Assembly: GCF_001605725.1 (NCBI RefSeq)
Contig: NZ_CP011530.1
Coordinates: 2,170,001-2,234,000, forward strand
Reading direction: 5' to 3'
Origin: Mycobacteroides immunogenum
GTDB taxonomy: Bacteria; Actinomycetota; Actinomycetes; Mycobacteriales; Mycobacteriaceae
DNA length: 64,000 nt
Shown: positions 17,000-26,778 of the stretch, in pieces
Layout of the letters: each line of letters starts with the position of its first letter
Position numbering within the stretch: position 1 is the first letter of the stretch
The notes under the pieces: generated by a model
Databases searched by the model: none
Seen by the model: only the letters and a program-made list of their open reading frames with translations
What the model was told of the DNA's origin: nothing
Made by a program: the position numbers and the translations under genes

Positions 17000-17812
17000 A
17001 TGGCGGTGACCATGCAGTCGGTAATCGCCGACATCGAAGCCGAAACGGCCGCGTTGCGCGAACTCATCGCACCGCTGCCCGAAGGTCCGCGCGGCTGGGA
17101 CGCGCCGACTCCGGCCGTGGGCTGGGCGATCCGCGACCAGATCAGCCATCTGGCGTTCTTCGACGACGTGGCGGTGCGCTCGGCCACCGACCCCGACGGT
17201 TTCAGCAGCGACTACCTGCCGATGATGGCCGACGGAAGCATCTCACCCGACGTCATCGCTGAGCGCTACCGTCAAATGCCGGCTGCCGACCTGCTCGCGT
17301 GGTTCGACACGTCGCGTGCAGCCCTCGTTGCGGCGTTCGCGGACATTGCCCCGGCGACCCGCCTGCCGTGGTTCGGGCCGACGATGAGCGCGGTCTCGTC
17401 GCTGACAGCGCGACTCATGGAGACCTGGGCGCACGGCCAGGACATCGTCGACGCGCTCGGCGCGACCCGCGAGGCCACGGCACGGCTGCGGCACGTGGCC
17501 CACATCGGGGTGGGTGCGCGCGCTTTCAGCTACCTGGCCAACGGTCTGGACCTCCCCGCGGACCCGGTACGCGTCGAGCTGACCGCTCCGGACGGCAGCG
17601 TCTGGACGTGGGGGCCAGCCGACGCCGCCAACCGCGTGAGCGGGCCGGCGCTGGACTTTTGCCTGTTGGTGACCCAACGCCGCCACCGCGACGACACCGC
17701 TTTGGTCGCCGACGGACCGCTGGCCGACCAGTGGCTCGCGATCGCCCAGGCCTTCGCGGGGCCCCCTGGCGGCGGGCGCGTGGCGGGCCAGTTCGCAGGG
17801 GGTCAGCGGTGA
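17000..17812 (+). CDS. DinB/maleylpyruvate-isomerase-like protein (TIGR03084 type)
   Basis: A 270-residue protein with the DinB-like fold of mycothiol-dependent enzymes: GWAIRDQISHLAFFDD (first metal His) and METWAHGQDIVDALG (second His pair). The C-terminal domain begins around residue 170. Actinobacterial members are thought to bind a metal and may use mycothiol. The exact reaction is unknown. It starts one base after the hydratase stop and overlaps the AtuA-like gene by GTGA. Confidence 0.72.
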   Translation: MAVTMQSVIADIEAETAALRELIAPLPEGPRGWDAPTPAVGWAIRDQISHLAFFDDVAVRSATDPDGFSSDYLPMMADGSISPDVIAERYRQMPAADLLAWFDTSRAALVAAFADIAPATRLPWFGPTMSAVSSLTARLMETWAHGQDIVDALGATREATARLRHVAHIGVGARAFSYLANGLDLPADPVRVELTAPDGSVWTWGPADAANRVSGPALDFCLLVTQRRHRDDTALVADGPLADQWLAIAQAFAGPPGGGRVAGQFAGGQR

Positions 17813-19533
17813 GCGTCCCGGTCCGCATCGGCAACTGCTCCGGCTTTTACGGCGACCGCATCGCCGCAGCCCGCGAGATGGTCGAGGGCGGACCGATCGA
17901 CGTCCTGTGCGGTGACTATCTGGCCGAGCTGACCATGCTCATCCTGGCCAAGGCCCAGGCCAAAGACCCGTCCGGCGGGTACGCGCGGACTTTCCTCACC
18001 CAAATGGAACAGGTGCTGGGCACCTGTCTCGATCGTGGCATCAAGGTCGTCGCGAACGCGGGCGGGCTGAATCCCGCCGGCTTGGCCGCCGCGTTGCGCG
18101 AGCTGTCCGCACGTCTCGGCCTCACCGCGCGCGTCGCGCACGTCGAGGGCGACGACCTACGTGGCGACCTCCACGCAATCACGCCGCCCGTCGGCGACAT
18201 CAAACCGGTGTCGGCCAACGCCTACCTCGGCGCCTGGGGCATCACCGAGGCGCTGCATTCGGGCGCCGACGTCGTCGTGACCGGCCGGGTCACCGACGCA
18301 TCCCTCGTGGTCGGTCCCGCGGCCTGGTGGCACGCCTGGGCACGCGCCGACTGGGATCGGCTCGCGGGTGCGGTCGTCGCCGGGCACGTGATCGAGTGCG
18401 GCCCTCAGGCGACGGGCGGCAACTACGCGTTCCTCGACGAGATCACCGACCGCCGCTACCCGGGGTTTCCGATCGCCGAGGTCGCCGAGGACGGCTCTTC
18501 GGTGATCACGAAGCATCCCGGCACCGGGGGACTGGTCTCAGTCGGCACGGTCACCGCCCAGCTGCTCTACGAGATCGCTGAACCTGCCTACCTCGGCCCC
18601 GACGTCGTCGCCCACTTCGACACCATTCGCCTGGCTCAACAGGGTGAGCACCGTGTCGCGATCAGCGGTACGAAAGGCAGTCCGCCGCCGGACACGTTGA
18701 AGGTGGCGCTGAACGAGGTGGGCGGCTTCCGCAACACGATGACCATGGTGCTCACCGGCCTCGACATCGAGGCCAAGGCGGCCTTCGCCGAACAGCAGCT
18801 CTTCGACGTTCTCGGCGGACGCGACGCCTTCGACGAAGTCGACGTGCGACTGTTGCGTTTCGACGTCTCCGATGCGCCGACGAACGAGCAAGCCTGCGCG
18901 CACCTGCGTGTGACGGTGAAGGACGCCGACCCGCGAAAGGTGGGCCGAGCCTTCTCCGGCGGGGTCATGGAGATCGCCCTGGCTGGTTTCGCCGGCTTCC
19001 ACACCACCACGCCACCGTCCTCGGAGACCGCGTTCGGCGTCTACCGGCCGGCCTACGTTCCGCGCTCGGCCCTCACGCACGTGCTCGTCGACGCCGACGG
19101 CAATCGGCACGTGATCCCTGACCCGCCGACCGGTGCGGTCCCGCCGGCTGGGATCGCCCCGCCCGCGAAGCTGCCGGCGCCATCCGGGCCGACGCGGCTC
19201 GCGCCGCTCGGGTCGGTACTCGGTGCGCGGTCCGGAGATAAGGGCGGCAACGCCAACCTCGGACTGTGGGCACGCGACGACCCCGGTTACGCGTGGGCGC
19301 GCGAGTACCTGAGCGTCGAGCGGCTGCGCACACTGCTCGGGCCGGAGACGGCGCACCTGCGCATCGAGCGCTTCGAACTGCCGAACCTGCGCGCGCTCAA
19401 CGTGGTGGTGCACGGCTTGCTCGGTGACGGGGTGGCCTCCTCGACCCGGCCGGACGCGCAGGCCAAGGGGCTCGGGGAGTACGTGCGATCCCGAGTGGTG
19501 GACGTTCCCGAATCGCTGCTCGACACACACTAA
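17809..19533 (+). CDS. AtuA / DUF1446 family protein (acyclic terpene utilisation type)
   Basis: A 574-residue DUF1446 protein: IGNCSGFYGDR at the N-terminus, LCGDYLAELTMLIL, then VVTGRVTDASL and GPQATGGNY typical of AtuA. The C-terminal 100 residues (LGSVLGARSGDKGGNANLG onward) form the extra domain seen in long members. In Pseudomonas, atuA belongs to citronellol/geraniol catabolism, but its reaction is not established. It is the last gene of the operon and its stop overlaps the stop of the convergent TetR gene by four bases. Confidence 0.8.
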   Translation: MSVPVRIGNCSGFYGDRIAAAREMVEGGPIDVLCGDYLAELTMLILAKAQAKDPSGGYARTFLTQMEQVLGTCLDRGIKVVANAGGLNPAGLAAALRELSARLGLTARVAHVEGDDLRGDLHAITPPVGDIKPVSANAYLGAWGITEALHSGADVVVTGRVTDASLVVGPAAWWHAWARADWDRLAGAVVAGHVIECGPQATGGNYAFLDEITDRRYPGFPIAEVAEDGSSVITKHPGTGGLVSVGTVTAQLLYEIAEPAYLGPDVVAHFDTIRLAQQGEHRVAISGTKGSPPPDTLKVALNEVGGFRNTMTMVLTGLDIEAKAAFAEQQLFDVLGGRDAFDEVDVRLLRFDVSDAPTNEQACAHLRVTVKDADPRKVGRAFSGGVMEIALAGFAGFHTTTPPSSETAFGVYRPAYVPRSALTHVLVDADGNRHVIPDPPTGAVPPAGIAPPAKLPAPSGPTRLAPLGSVLGARSGDKGGNANLGLWARDDPGYAWAREYLSVERLRTLLGPETAHLRIERFELPNLRALNVVVHGLLGDGVASSTRPDAQAKGLGEYVRSRVVDVPESLLDTH

Positions 19534-20123
19534 ATCCGGTGCGGGGCGCCGTCTACCTGCTGTGTAACCGCGCGGCTGAACAGCGCCGCAACGGCCGCGG
19601 CGGCCAGCATCGCCTCAATCGTCGCGTCGTCCAGCGACGCCGGCATGTACGCGGACGCGTTGAGCAATGACAGCACGGCGGCGACCAGGCCCTGTGCGCG
19701 CTCACGGTCCAGATCGCCCCGTGCTCGTACGAGCGCGTCGACCCAGAAGGACTCGTACCTGTGCTGTCGGCGTCGCAGGGCACGGGTCGCCAGCGGCGAC
19801 AGCGAGCGGTGCTCGCGGGCGTAGACGGCCAACAGGCCGCGTCGTCGCGCGCCGAAGGCCGCGTGTAGGTCGACAAGGGCGTGCAGGACCTCCGTCGGTG
19901 TGCCGGCGTTGGTGGCGCGCCGGGCGCCGGCCAGCAGCTCAGTCATGGCGGCGTCGCATAACTCGCGCAGGATCGCGTCCTTGTTCTGAAAGTGCCGGTA
20001 GACGGCCGGCCCGCTCACCCCTGCTGCGGCACCGATGTCGTCGATGCCCACGGCGTGAAAGCCTTGCCGCGCGAACAGGTCGGCGGCGGCCTCGAGGAGC
20101 AGTTTGCGGCGCAAACCGGCCAC
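19530..20123 (-). CDS. TetR family transcriptional regulator
   Basis: A 197-residue regulator: LLLEAAADLFARQGFHAVGIDDI, then GAAAGVSGPAVYRHFQNKDAIL. The C-terminal part resembles TetR proteins that sense acyl-CoA esters, but this is not decisive. The GTG start follows AGGAGG. Its position between the AtuA operon and the FadD/carboxylase operon makes it the natural regulator of both. Confidence 0.85.
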   Translation of the reverse strand: MAGLRRKLLLEAAADLFARQGFHAVGIDDIGAAAGVSGPAVYRHFQNKDAILRELCDAAMTELLAGARRATNAGTPTEVLHALVDLHAAFGARRRGLLAVYAREHRSLSPLATRALRRRQHRYESFWVDALVRARGDLDRERAQGLVAAVLSLLNASAYMPASLDDATIEAMLAAAAVAALFSRAVTQQVDGAPHRI

Positions 20124-20342
20124 TTTCAGGCCTCCTGTCGATTTGTGGTTACGTTGTTCGCCGTCCGATCCGCTGGGCCGGGCTGGGATCCTACCGGCGC
20201 TGGGGTTGCCTGCGTCGGCACCCGCCGCACCAAATCAAGGGAGGTGAACGAAACCGCTAGCCCCCGCCGATGCTGTCGCATCCTCTTCTCAGTTCATGAT
20301 TTAGGGGCCCTGCTTCGAACCCGCGATGTGCAGCGGCACGAC

Positions 20343-21896
20343 TCAGCGCAAAACGACTCCGCCCTCGATGCCCGTGAACTGCGCGCGCAGCTCGGTCTTG
20401 AGCAGCTTGCCGGTGGCATTGCGCGGCAGTTCGGCGACGAAGTGCACGTCACGCGGACACTTGAAGTGTGCCAGCCGCTCCCGGCACCACGCTACGATCT
20501 CCTCGGCGCTCGGCGCCTGTGTCGCCGGGTCGGCGACCACGACCGCGACGACGCGTTCGCCCCACTTCGCGTCCTTACCGCCGATCACGGCGGCGTCGAA
20601 CACCGCCGGGTGGCGGAAGAGAACCTGCTCGACCTCGATCGGGTAGACGTTCTCGCCGCCGGAGATGATCATGTCCTTCTTGCGGTCGACGAGGGTGATG
20701 AAGCCCTCGGCGTCCATGCGCCCGAGGTCGCCCGTGTGGAACCAGCCCCCGCGTAACGCCTCGGCGCTCGCCTCGGCCTTCATCCAGTAGCCGGTGAACA
20801 CATTCGGGCCGCGCACGATCAGTTCGCCCACGGTGTCGGTCGCGACGTCGCGGTCGTCGTCGTCGACGATGCGGGCGTCGACATGCATTGCGACGCGGCC
20901 GATCGACCCGGCCCGCGTGCTGACGTTCTCGGCGTCGAGGACGGTCACCAAGGGAGCGGTCTCGGTCATGCCGAAGCCCTCGGTGAAGGGCACGCCTCGC
21001 TCGCGCATGAAGTCGATGACCGTGAGGGGGACGGGCGACCCGCCGCCCATGGCGAAACGCAGCGCAGACAGGTTGAAGGAGTCGAAGTCGGGCACCTGTG
21101 TGAGTGCGGTCCACATGGCCGGCACCATGAACTGGACCGTGACGTGGTGGTCGGCCATCGCCTGTAACGTCGCTCGCGGCTCGAAGGACGGCATGATCAC
21201 GCTGGTGCCGCCGACGTACAACAGCGGCAGGGTGTGTACTCCCAGCCCGCCGATGTGGAACATCGGCGCCACCGCGACGGTGACGTCCTCGCCCCGCAGG
21301 CCGATGTCGGTGCCGAGGACGTTGATCGCGTTCCATAGCAGGTTGTCGTGGGTGAGGATCGCGCCCTTGGGTCGGCCCGTCGTCCCCGACGTGTACATGA
21401 TGAACGCGGGGTCGCGGCCGTCGACGTCACCGTTGAGCGGTTCGGGCGCGGCGCCCGAGACGACGTCTTCGTAGCCGAGCTCGCCCGGCGCCGGCACCCC
21501 ACCGGCGCGCACGACATGGCGCACGCGGACTCCGGACTCGGTGACGGCGCTCCTGGCCTGCGCGGCGAACGGCTCGTGGAAGACCAGAACATCGGCGCCT
21601 GAGTCGGCCAGGATGTAGCCGATCTCGGGTCCGGCAAGGCGCACGTTGAGCGGAACTGCAAGTGCGCCGATTTTGGCGCAGCCCAGCAGCACCTCGATGA
21701 ACTCGGTCGAATTGACCAGCAGCATCGCGACCCGATCGCCCTTGCGCACGCCGAGGGCGATGAGTGCGGCGGCGACCTGGTTGGTGCGCCGATCGAGGTC
21801 GGCGTAGGTGATGTGCGCGCCGTTGCTGATCAACGCGGTGCGCCCGCCGTTGAGGAAGGCGCGCCGGCTCACCCACTGACCGATGCCGAGTTGCAT
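20343..21896 (-). CDS. Acyl-CoA synthetase (FadD, FadD13-like)
   Basis: A 517-residue ANL-superfamily ligase: AMP-binding YTSGTTGRPKGA, GFGMTETAP, WFHTGDLGRMD and the hinge/C-terminal IISGGENVYPIEVEQVL, ending with the catalytic lysine motif PRNATGKLLK. It activates a carboxylic acid to its CoA ester in two ATP-dependent steps. ATG at 21896 follows AAAGGGA; the longer frame lies inside the neighbouring gene. Last gene of the minus-strand operon accD-accA-fadE-fadD. Confidence 0.88.
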   Translation of the reverse strand: MQLGIGQWVSRRAFLNGGRTALISNGAHITYADLDRRTNQVAAALIALGVRKGDRVAMLLVNSTEFIEVLLGCAKIGALAVPLNVRLAGPEIGYILADSGADVLVFHEPFAAQARSAVTESGVRVRHVVRAGGVPAPGELGYEDVVSGAAPEPLNGDVDGRDPAFIMYTSGTTGRPKGAILTHDNLLWNAINVLGTDIGLRGEDVTVAVAPMFHIGGLGVHTLPLLYVGGTSVIMPSFEPRATLQAMADHHVTVQFMVPAMWTALTQVPDFDSFNLSALRFAMGGGSPVPLTVIDFMRERGVPFTEGFGMTETAPLVTVLDAENVSTRAGSIGRVAMHVDARIVDDDDRDVATDTVGELIVRGPNVFTGYWMKAEASAEALRGGWFHTGDLGRMDAEGFITLVDRKKDMIISGGENVYPIEVEQVLFRHPAVFDAAVIGGKDAKWGERVVAVVVADPATQAPSAEEIVAWCRERLAHFKCPRDVHFVAELPRNATGKLLKTELRAQFTGIEGGVVLR

Positions 21897-21922
21897 TCGA
21901 TTCCCTTTCATTCCGCGGCGAC

Positions 21923-23083
21923 TCAGTAGGACGCGGGCAGTTTCAGGCTGTGCTGCGCCACGAAGTTGAGGATCATTTCGCGGCTGATCGGCGCGGTGCG
22001 CATGAGCCGGGCCGGACCCCACAACGTGGCGAGGCCGTACTCGGTGGCCATGCCGTTGCCGCCGTGGGTTTGAATCGCCTGGTCGAGCGCCAGGATGCCC
22101 GCCTCGGCTGCGGCATATTTCGCCATGTTCGACGCCTCACCCGACCCCGGATCGCCGGCGTCGTGCAGGGAGGCGGCACGCTGAGTCATCAACCGGGCCA
22201 GCTCAACCTGGATCTTGGCGTGGGCGAGCGGGTGCGATACGCCTTGGTGCGAGCCGATCGGCGTTCCCCACACGTGGCGGTTGCGGGCGTAATCGGCGGC
22301 TTTATCCAGCGCGTAGCGACCGATGCCGTTGCCGAGCGCCGCCCCCATGATTCGCTCCGGGTTCAGGCCCATGAAGACCTGGCGCAGGCCCTCGTTCTCC
22401 GCGCCGATAAGGTTGGCGGCCGGCACGCGGACGTCATCGAAGAATAGAGTGAACTGCTTCTCTGGAGTGACCGCCTGCACCGGGATGAGTGACTTGGTGA
22501 GCCCGGGGACATCGGTGGGCACGACGAGCAAGCTGAGTAGTCCGCGACCACTGTCGTTGGTAGACGTTCGGGTGACGACCAGGATCGCTTCGGCTTCGTC
22601 GACACCAGAAATGTAGTACTTGGTGCCGTTGATGACCCAGTCGTCGCCGTCGCGTTTCGCGGTCGTGGAGATGTTGTGCGAGTTCGAGCCCGCGTCCGGC
22701 TCGGTGATCGCGAATGCCATGATCGTCTCGCCGCTGGCGATGCCCGGCAGCCACTGCTGCTTGAGTTCCTCACTGCCGAATGCCTGGATGATCGTGCCGC
22801 AGATGGTCGGCGAGACGACGGTCATCAGCAGCGGGCAGCCCGCCGCGGCGAGCTCCTCACCGACGATCTGCATGTCGTAGATGCCGCCGCCGCCGCCGCC
22901 GCCGCCGTACTGCTCGGAAAGGTTCACCCCGAGGAAGCCCTGTTTGCCCACGGCCTGCCACAGCTCGGTGCTCTTCCCGCCGGCCAGCGACTTTTCCAGG
23001 TAGTACTCGTGTCCGAAGTCCTTGGCGATCTCGGCGACCGCCTTGCGCAGGTCCTGACGTTCCTCTGTCTCGTGCAATTCCAT
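21923..23083 (-). CDS. Acyl-CoA dehydrogenase (FadE)
   Basis: A 386-residue FAD enzyme: FAITEPDAGSNSH (flavin-binding strand), the GTKYYISG region, and QTHGGNGMATEYGLATLWG near the C-terminus. It introduces a 2,3 double bond in an acyl-CoA. An unusual run of eight glycines (YG7GIYD) at about residues 60-67 is encoded by a (GCC)8 tract on the plus strand. The ATG at 23083 follows GAGGAG. It sits between the carboxylase alpha subunit and FadD, as in Liu/Atu-type clusters. Confidence 0.88.
   Translation of the reverse strand: MELHETEERQDLRKAVAEIAKDFGHEYYLEKSLAGGKSTELWQAVGKQGFLGVNLSEQYGGGGGGGGIYDMQIVGEELAAAGCPLLMTVVSPTICGTIIQAFGSEELKQQWLPGIASGETIMAFAITEPDAGSNSHNISTTAKRDGDDWVINGTKYYISGVDEAEAILVVTRTSTNDSGRGLLSLLVVPTDVPGLTKSLIPVQAVTPEKQFTLFFDDVRVPAANLIGAENEGLRQVFMGLNPERIMGAALGNGIGRYALDKAADYARNRHVWGTPIGSHQGVSHPLAHAKIQVELARLMTQRAASLHDAGDPGSGEASNMAKYAAAEAGILALDQAIQTHGGNGMATEYGLATLWGPARLMRTAPISREMILNFVAQHSLKLPASY
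22883..22906. repeat. (GCC)8 trinucleotide tract inside the FadE gene
   Basis: Eight perfect GCC units (CGG/GGC on the coding strand) encode consecutive glycines of the acyl-CoA dehydrogenase. Slippage would change glycine number without breaking the frame. Confidence 0.9.
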
Positions 23084-23137
23084 GACACTCCTCACATCGG
23101 TATCGACGCGCCACCGATCGGGAGCGCGCCGGCTTCA

Positions 23138-25177
23138 TTAGAGCTCCGTGGCGTCCGACGCCACTTCACCGCCGTCCACCGCCTCGACCACGGCGAGGAC
23201 GTCACCGCTCGAGACCTGATGGCCGACCTGGACCGGCAGGGCGCTCAGCACCCCGTCGATCGGGCTCGCGACGGTGTGCTCCATCTTCATCGCCTCCAGG
23301 ACGACGAGCGTTTGACCGGCTGACACCGTCTCGCCCTCGGCGACCGGTAGTCGGATCACCGAGCCCGGCATCGGCGCGGTGAGCGACCCGGGCGGGTTCA
23401 GAGTGCTCGGGTCGACGAAGCGTGGCGCCAGCCGCAGGGCGGAGTAGCCGGCGACCGAGTCGAGGTGGGCAACATCGCCGTCGAGGACGACATCATAAGT
23501 GCGGCGCACCCCGTCGACGCGCAGCACCACCCGCTCGCTACTGCCCTCGACAACCTCGACGTCGGCCAACGGCTCGTCGTCGACCTGCAGGCAGGTCCCT
23601 GTCGAACCTAACGTGTACCCGACGCGCACTTCGCGCCCGCCCTGGGTCTGCCAGGTTGTGGTCTGCGGCTGCGAAGGGTTGTTGCGCCAGCCGGCGGGCA
23701 ACGTGGCCTGCAGAGTTGCGACGGCACGCCGCGCGGCCACCCCGGCCACGGTCGCCGCGACGGCGTGCAGGCGCTCGGACTGCGTGTCTGGGAGGGCAGC
23801 GCCGAGTTGGGCGACGTCGTGTCGGTCAAGGAACCCAGTGTCGGTGCCCCGCCCGGCGAACTCGTCATGGCGCAGGACGCGAACAAGCAGGTTGCGATTG
23901 GTGGTCACGCCGTGAATACGGGCGCCGGCCAGCGCCGCCGAGAGGCTGGCAAGTGCCTCGTCGCGCGTTGGTGCCCACGCGATGACCTTGGCCAGCAGCG
24001 AATCGTAGTAATGACTGATGACCGAACCGGCACGAAAACCCGAGTCAACCCGCACGCCGGCAAGCGCCGGGACATCCAAGGTGCGCAGGGTGCCGGTACA
24101 GGGCCGGTAGTCATCGGCCGGATCCTCGGCGCACAGCCGGGCCTCGACCGCGTGACCGCGAATTCGCGGGTTGTGCATCTCCTCAGGCAGCGGGCGGCCC
24201 ATGGCTACGAGCAGCTGGGCACGCACCAGGTCGAGGCCGGTGATCAGCTCGGTAACCGGGTGCTCGACCTGCAGCCGGGTGTTCATCTCTAGGAAGGCGA
24301 AGGAGTCGGCTTTGCCATCCTGAGCGGCGTCGTAGACGAACTCGACCGTCCCGGCGCCTACGTAGCCGACGGCGCGCGCGGCGGCGATGGCGGCCTCGCT
24401 CATCCGAGCGCGCAACGCGTCGTCGACGACCGGTGACGGCGCCTCCTCGATCACCTTCTGGTGTCGACGCTGCACGGAGCACTCGCGCTCGAACAGAGAG
24501 ACGACGTTTCCGTGCGTGTCGGCCATGATCTGGATCTCGACGTGGCGTGGGCGCTGGACGTAACGCTCGAGGAAGACGGTGCCGTCGGCGAACGCGGCGG
24601 CGGCCTCACGCGAAGCGGAGGTGACCGCTTCGTCGAGCTCGTCCGGCGACGCGACAATGCGCATGCCTCGGCCACCGCCGCCGGCGCTGGCCTTGACCAG
24701 CACGGGGTAGCCGACGTCGGCGGCCAGCTTCGCCAGCTGCTCGGCCGATAGCCCCGTCGTGTCGCCACCGGGCAGCACAGGCACCCCCGCGTCGGACATC
24801 GTCTTCTTGGCCTGCAGCTTCGAGCCCATCGCGTCGATCGCCCCGGGCGGCGGACCGATGAAGACGAGGTCGGCGGCGGCACAGGCGCGCGCGAACCCGG
24901 CGTTTTCCGAAAGGAAGCCGTAGCCGGGGTGTACTGCGTCCGCGCCGGTGAGCGAGGCAGCGGCGATGATCCGGTGGATGTCGAGGTAGGTCTCGGCGGC
25001 AGACGAGCCGGGAAGGTGCACGGCCTCGTCGGCGTCGGCGACGTGCCACGCGTCGGCGTCGGCGTCGGAATAGACCGCGACGGTGGCGATCCCGAGATCG
25101 CGGCAAGTGCGGAACACCCGCCGCGCGATCTCGCCACGGTTGGCGACCAGGACCTTGCGGATCTTGGGCATCGCCAT
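23138..25177 (-). CDS. Acyl-CoA carboxylase alpha subunit (biotin carboxylase + BCCP)
   Basis: A 679-residue protein: biotin carboxylase N-terminal domain (VLVANRGEIARRVFRTC), ATP-grasp glycine loop KASAGGGGRGMRI, LEMNTRLQVEHPVTE, a linker domain, and a C-terminal biotinyl domain with the biotinylation site EAMKMEH. It carboxylates biotin, which the AccD-type partner encoded just upstream transfers to an acyl-CoA. ATG at 25177 overlaps the AccD stop (TGATG). With FadE, enoyl-CoA hydratase and AtuA genes nearby, a methylcrotonyl- or geranyl-CoA-type substrate is plausible; propionyl/acetyl-CoA cannot be excluded. Confidence 0.88.
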   Translation of the reverse strand: MAMPKIRKVLVANRGEIARRVFRTCRDLGIATVAVYSDADADAWHVADADEAVHLPGSSAAETYLDIHRIIAAASLTGADAVHPGYGFLSENAGFARACAAADLVFIGPPPGAIDAMGSKLQAKKTMSDAGVPVLPGGDTTGLSAEQLAKLAADVGYPVLVKASAGGGGRGMRIVASPDELDEAVTSASREAAAAFADGTVFLERYVQRPRHVEIQIMADTHGNVVSLFERECSVQRRHQKVIEEAPSPVVDDALRARMSEAAIAAARAVGYVGAGTVEFVYDAAQDGKADSFAFLEMNTRLQVEHPVTELITGLDLVRAQLLVAMGRPLPEEMHNPRIRGHAVEARLCAEDPADDYRPCTGTLRTLDVPALAGVRVDSGFRAGSVISHYYDSLLAKVIAWAPTRDEALASLSAALAGARIHGVTTNRNLLVRVLRHDEFAGRGTDTGFLDRHDVAQLGAALPDTQSERLHAVAATVAGVAARRAVATLQATLPAGWRNNPSQPQTTTWQTQGGREVRVGYTLGSTGTCLQVDDEPLADVEVVEGSSERVVLRVDGVRRTYDVVLDGDVAHLDSVAGYSALRLAPRFVDPSTLNPPGSLTAPMPGSVIRLPVAEGETVSAGQTLVVLEAMKMEHTVASPIDGVLSALPVQVGHQVSSGDVLAVVEAVDGGEVASDATEL

Positions 25178-26778
25178 CACATCCGGAACACGCCGTAGCC
25201 ACGCTGGCCACGGACCTCGCCGTTGTGGATCACCGACAGGCAGAACCCGAGAACGGTCCGCGTATCGCGGGGATCGATGATCCCGTCGTCGTAAAGTCGG
25301 CCGCTGTTGGCCAGTGCGACGGATTCGCGCTCGATCTGTTCCTCGACGGCGGCGCGCATCTGGGCGTCGGCCTGCTCGTCGAAGGGCAGCCCGCGGTCGG
25401 CGGCGGACTCGCGCGCCACGATGGACAGCACTCCGGCCAGTTGCGCCGGACCCATCACGGCCGACTTCGAGTTAGGCCAAGCGAATAGGAAACGCGGTGA
25501 GTACGATCGCCCGCACATGCCGTAGTTCCCGGCACCGTAGGACGCACCCATGGTGATGGTCACGTGGGGGACCGTGCTGTTTGATACGGCGTTGATCATC
25601 TTGGCGCCGTCCTTGATGATGCCGCCCTGTTCGTACTCGGCACCGACCATGAAACCGGTGGTGTTCTGCAGGAAGATGAGGGGGGTGTCGATCTGATTTG
25701 CCAGTTGGATGAACTGCGAACCTTTCTCGGCCTCCTCACTGAACAGGATGCCCCGTGCGTTTGCGAGGATGCCGACCGGGAAGCCGTGGATCGAGGCCCA
25801 GCCGGTGACGAGTGACGTGCCGTAGAGAGGTTTGAACTCGTCGAAGGCCGAGCCGTCGACCACTCGGGCGATGACGTCGCGGGGGTCGAAGGGCACCTTC
25901 GGATCGACCGACGCGATGCCGAGCAGCTGATCGGGGTCGTGCACCGGTGGGTGCGGCGGCGTGGTGGGTCCGGGGCCGTTCTTCCGCCAGTTGAGCCGCG
26001 CCATGATGCGACGGCCGATGCGGATCGCATCCTGCTCGTCCTCGGCCATGTAATCGGCCAGCCCCGAGGTGCGGGCGTGCATGTCGGCGCCGCCGAGCGA
26101 CTCGTCATCGGAGACCTCGCCCGTGGCCATCTTGACCAGCGGCGGACCGCCGAGGAACACCTTGGAACGGTTGCGCACCATCACGACGTAGTCGCACATG
26201 CCCGGGACGTACGCACCTCCCGCGGTCGAGTTGCCGAAGACCAGGGCCAGTGTCGGCAGCCCCGCTGCGCTGTGCTGGGTCAAGTCGTGGAACAGCTGTC
26301 CGCCGGGCACGAAGATCTCTGCCTGTGTGGGCAGGTCGGCGCCGCCAGATTCGACGATGTTGATGATGGGCAGTCGGTTCTCCCGCGCGATGGCCATGCC
26401 GCGGAACACCTTGCGGAAGGTATAAGGGTTCGATGCGCCGCCGCGGACGGTGGGGTCGTGGGCGATGATCATCGACTCGATGCCCTCGACCACGCCGATG
26501 CCTACCACCACGCTACCGCCGACGGGGAACTTACTGCCCCAGGCGGCGAAGGGGCATAGTTCGAGGAACGCCGTGTCGGGGTCGAGCATCAGCTCGATGC
26601 GCTCGCGGACAAGCAGCTTGCCCCGCTTACGGTGGCGCGCAACGTATTTCGCGCCGCCGCCGCCGTTGACCAGCGCCAGTTGCTCCGCGATGGTGTCGAG
26701 TTGCGCGCTCAGTCCTTCGCGGTTCTTGAGATAGCCGGGCGCGGTGTCGTCGACCCGATCGGGCAGGACCTGTACCAA
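25177..26778 (-). CDS. Acyl-CoA carboxylase beta subunit (carboxyltransferase)
   Basis: A 533-residue carboxyltransferase: GGGGAKYVARHRKRGKLLVRER, the first crotonase-like domain with ESGGADLPTQ and the second with LQNTTGFMVGAEYEQGG followed by MGASYGAGNYGMCG. These features, especially the order of the two glycine-rich oxyanion loops, resemble the methylcrotonyl/geranyl-CoA carboxylase beta subunits. The start is an uncommon TTG at 26778 behind GGAAGG; no better-placed ATG or GTG is seen. First gene of the operon; a palindrome lies 43 bases upstream. Confidence 0.85.
   Translation of the reverse strand: MVQVLPDRVDDTAPGYLKNREGLSAQLDTIAEQLALVNGGGGAKYVARHRKRGKLLVRERIELMLDPDTAFLELCPFAAWGSKFPVGGSVVVGIGVVEGIESMIIAHDPTVRGGASNPYTFRKVFRGMAIARENRLPIINIVESGGADLPTQAEIFVPGGQLFHDLTQHSAAGLPTLALVFGNSTAGGAYVPGMCDYVVMVRNRSKVFLGGPPLVKMATGEVSDDESLGGADMHARTSGLADYMAEDEQDAIRIGRRIMARLNWRKNGPGPTTPPHPPVHDPDQLLGIASVDPKVPFDPRDVIARVVDGSAFDEFKPLYGTSLVTGWASIHGFPVGILANARGILFSEEAEKGSQFIQLANQIDTPLIFLQNTTGFMVGAEYEQGGIIKDGAKMINAVSNSTVPHVTITMGASYGAGNYGMCGRSYSPRFLFAWPNSKSAVMGPAQLAGVLSIVARESAADRGLPFDEQADAQMRAAVEEQIERESVALANSGRLYDDGIIDPRDTRTVLGFCLSVIHNGEVRGQRGYGVFRM

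Noticed and set aside
17299..17808. A 170-codon N-terminal extension of the AtuA frame.
   Set aside because: It lies inside the DinB-like gene in another frame and has the basic, low-complexity look of shadow coding; GTG at 17809 fits the overlap pattern.
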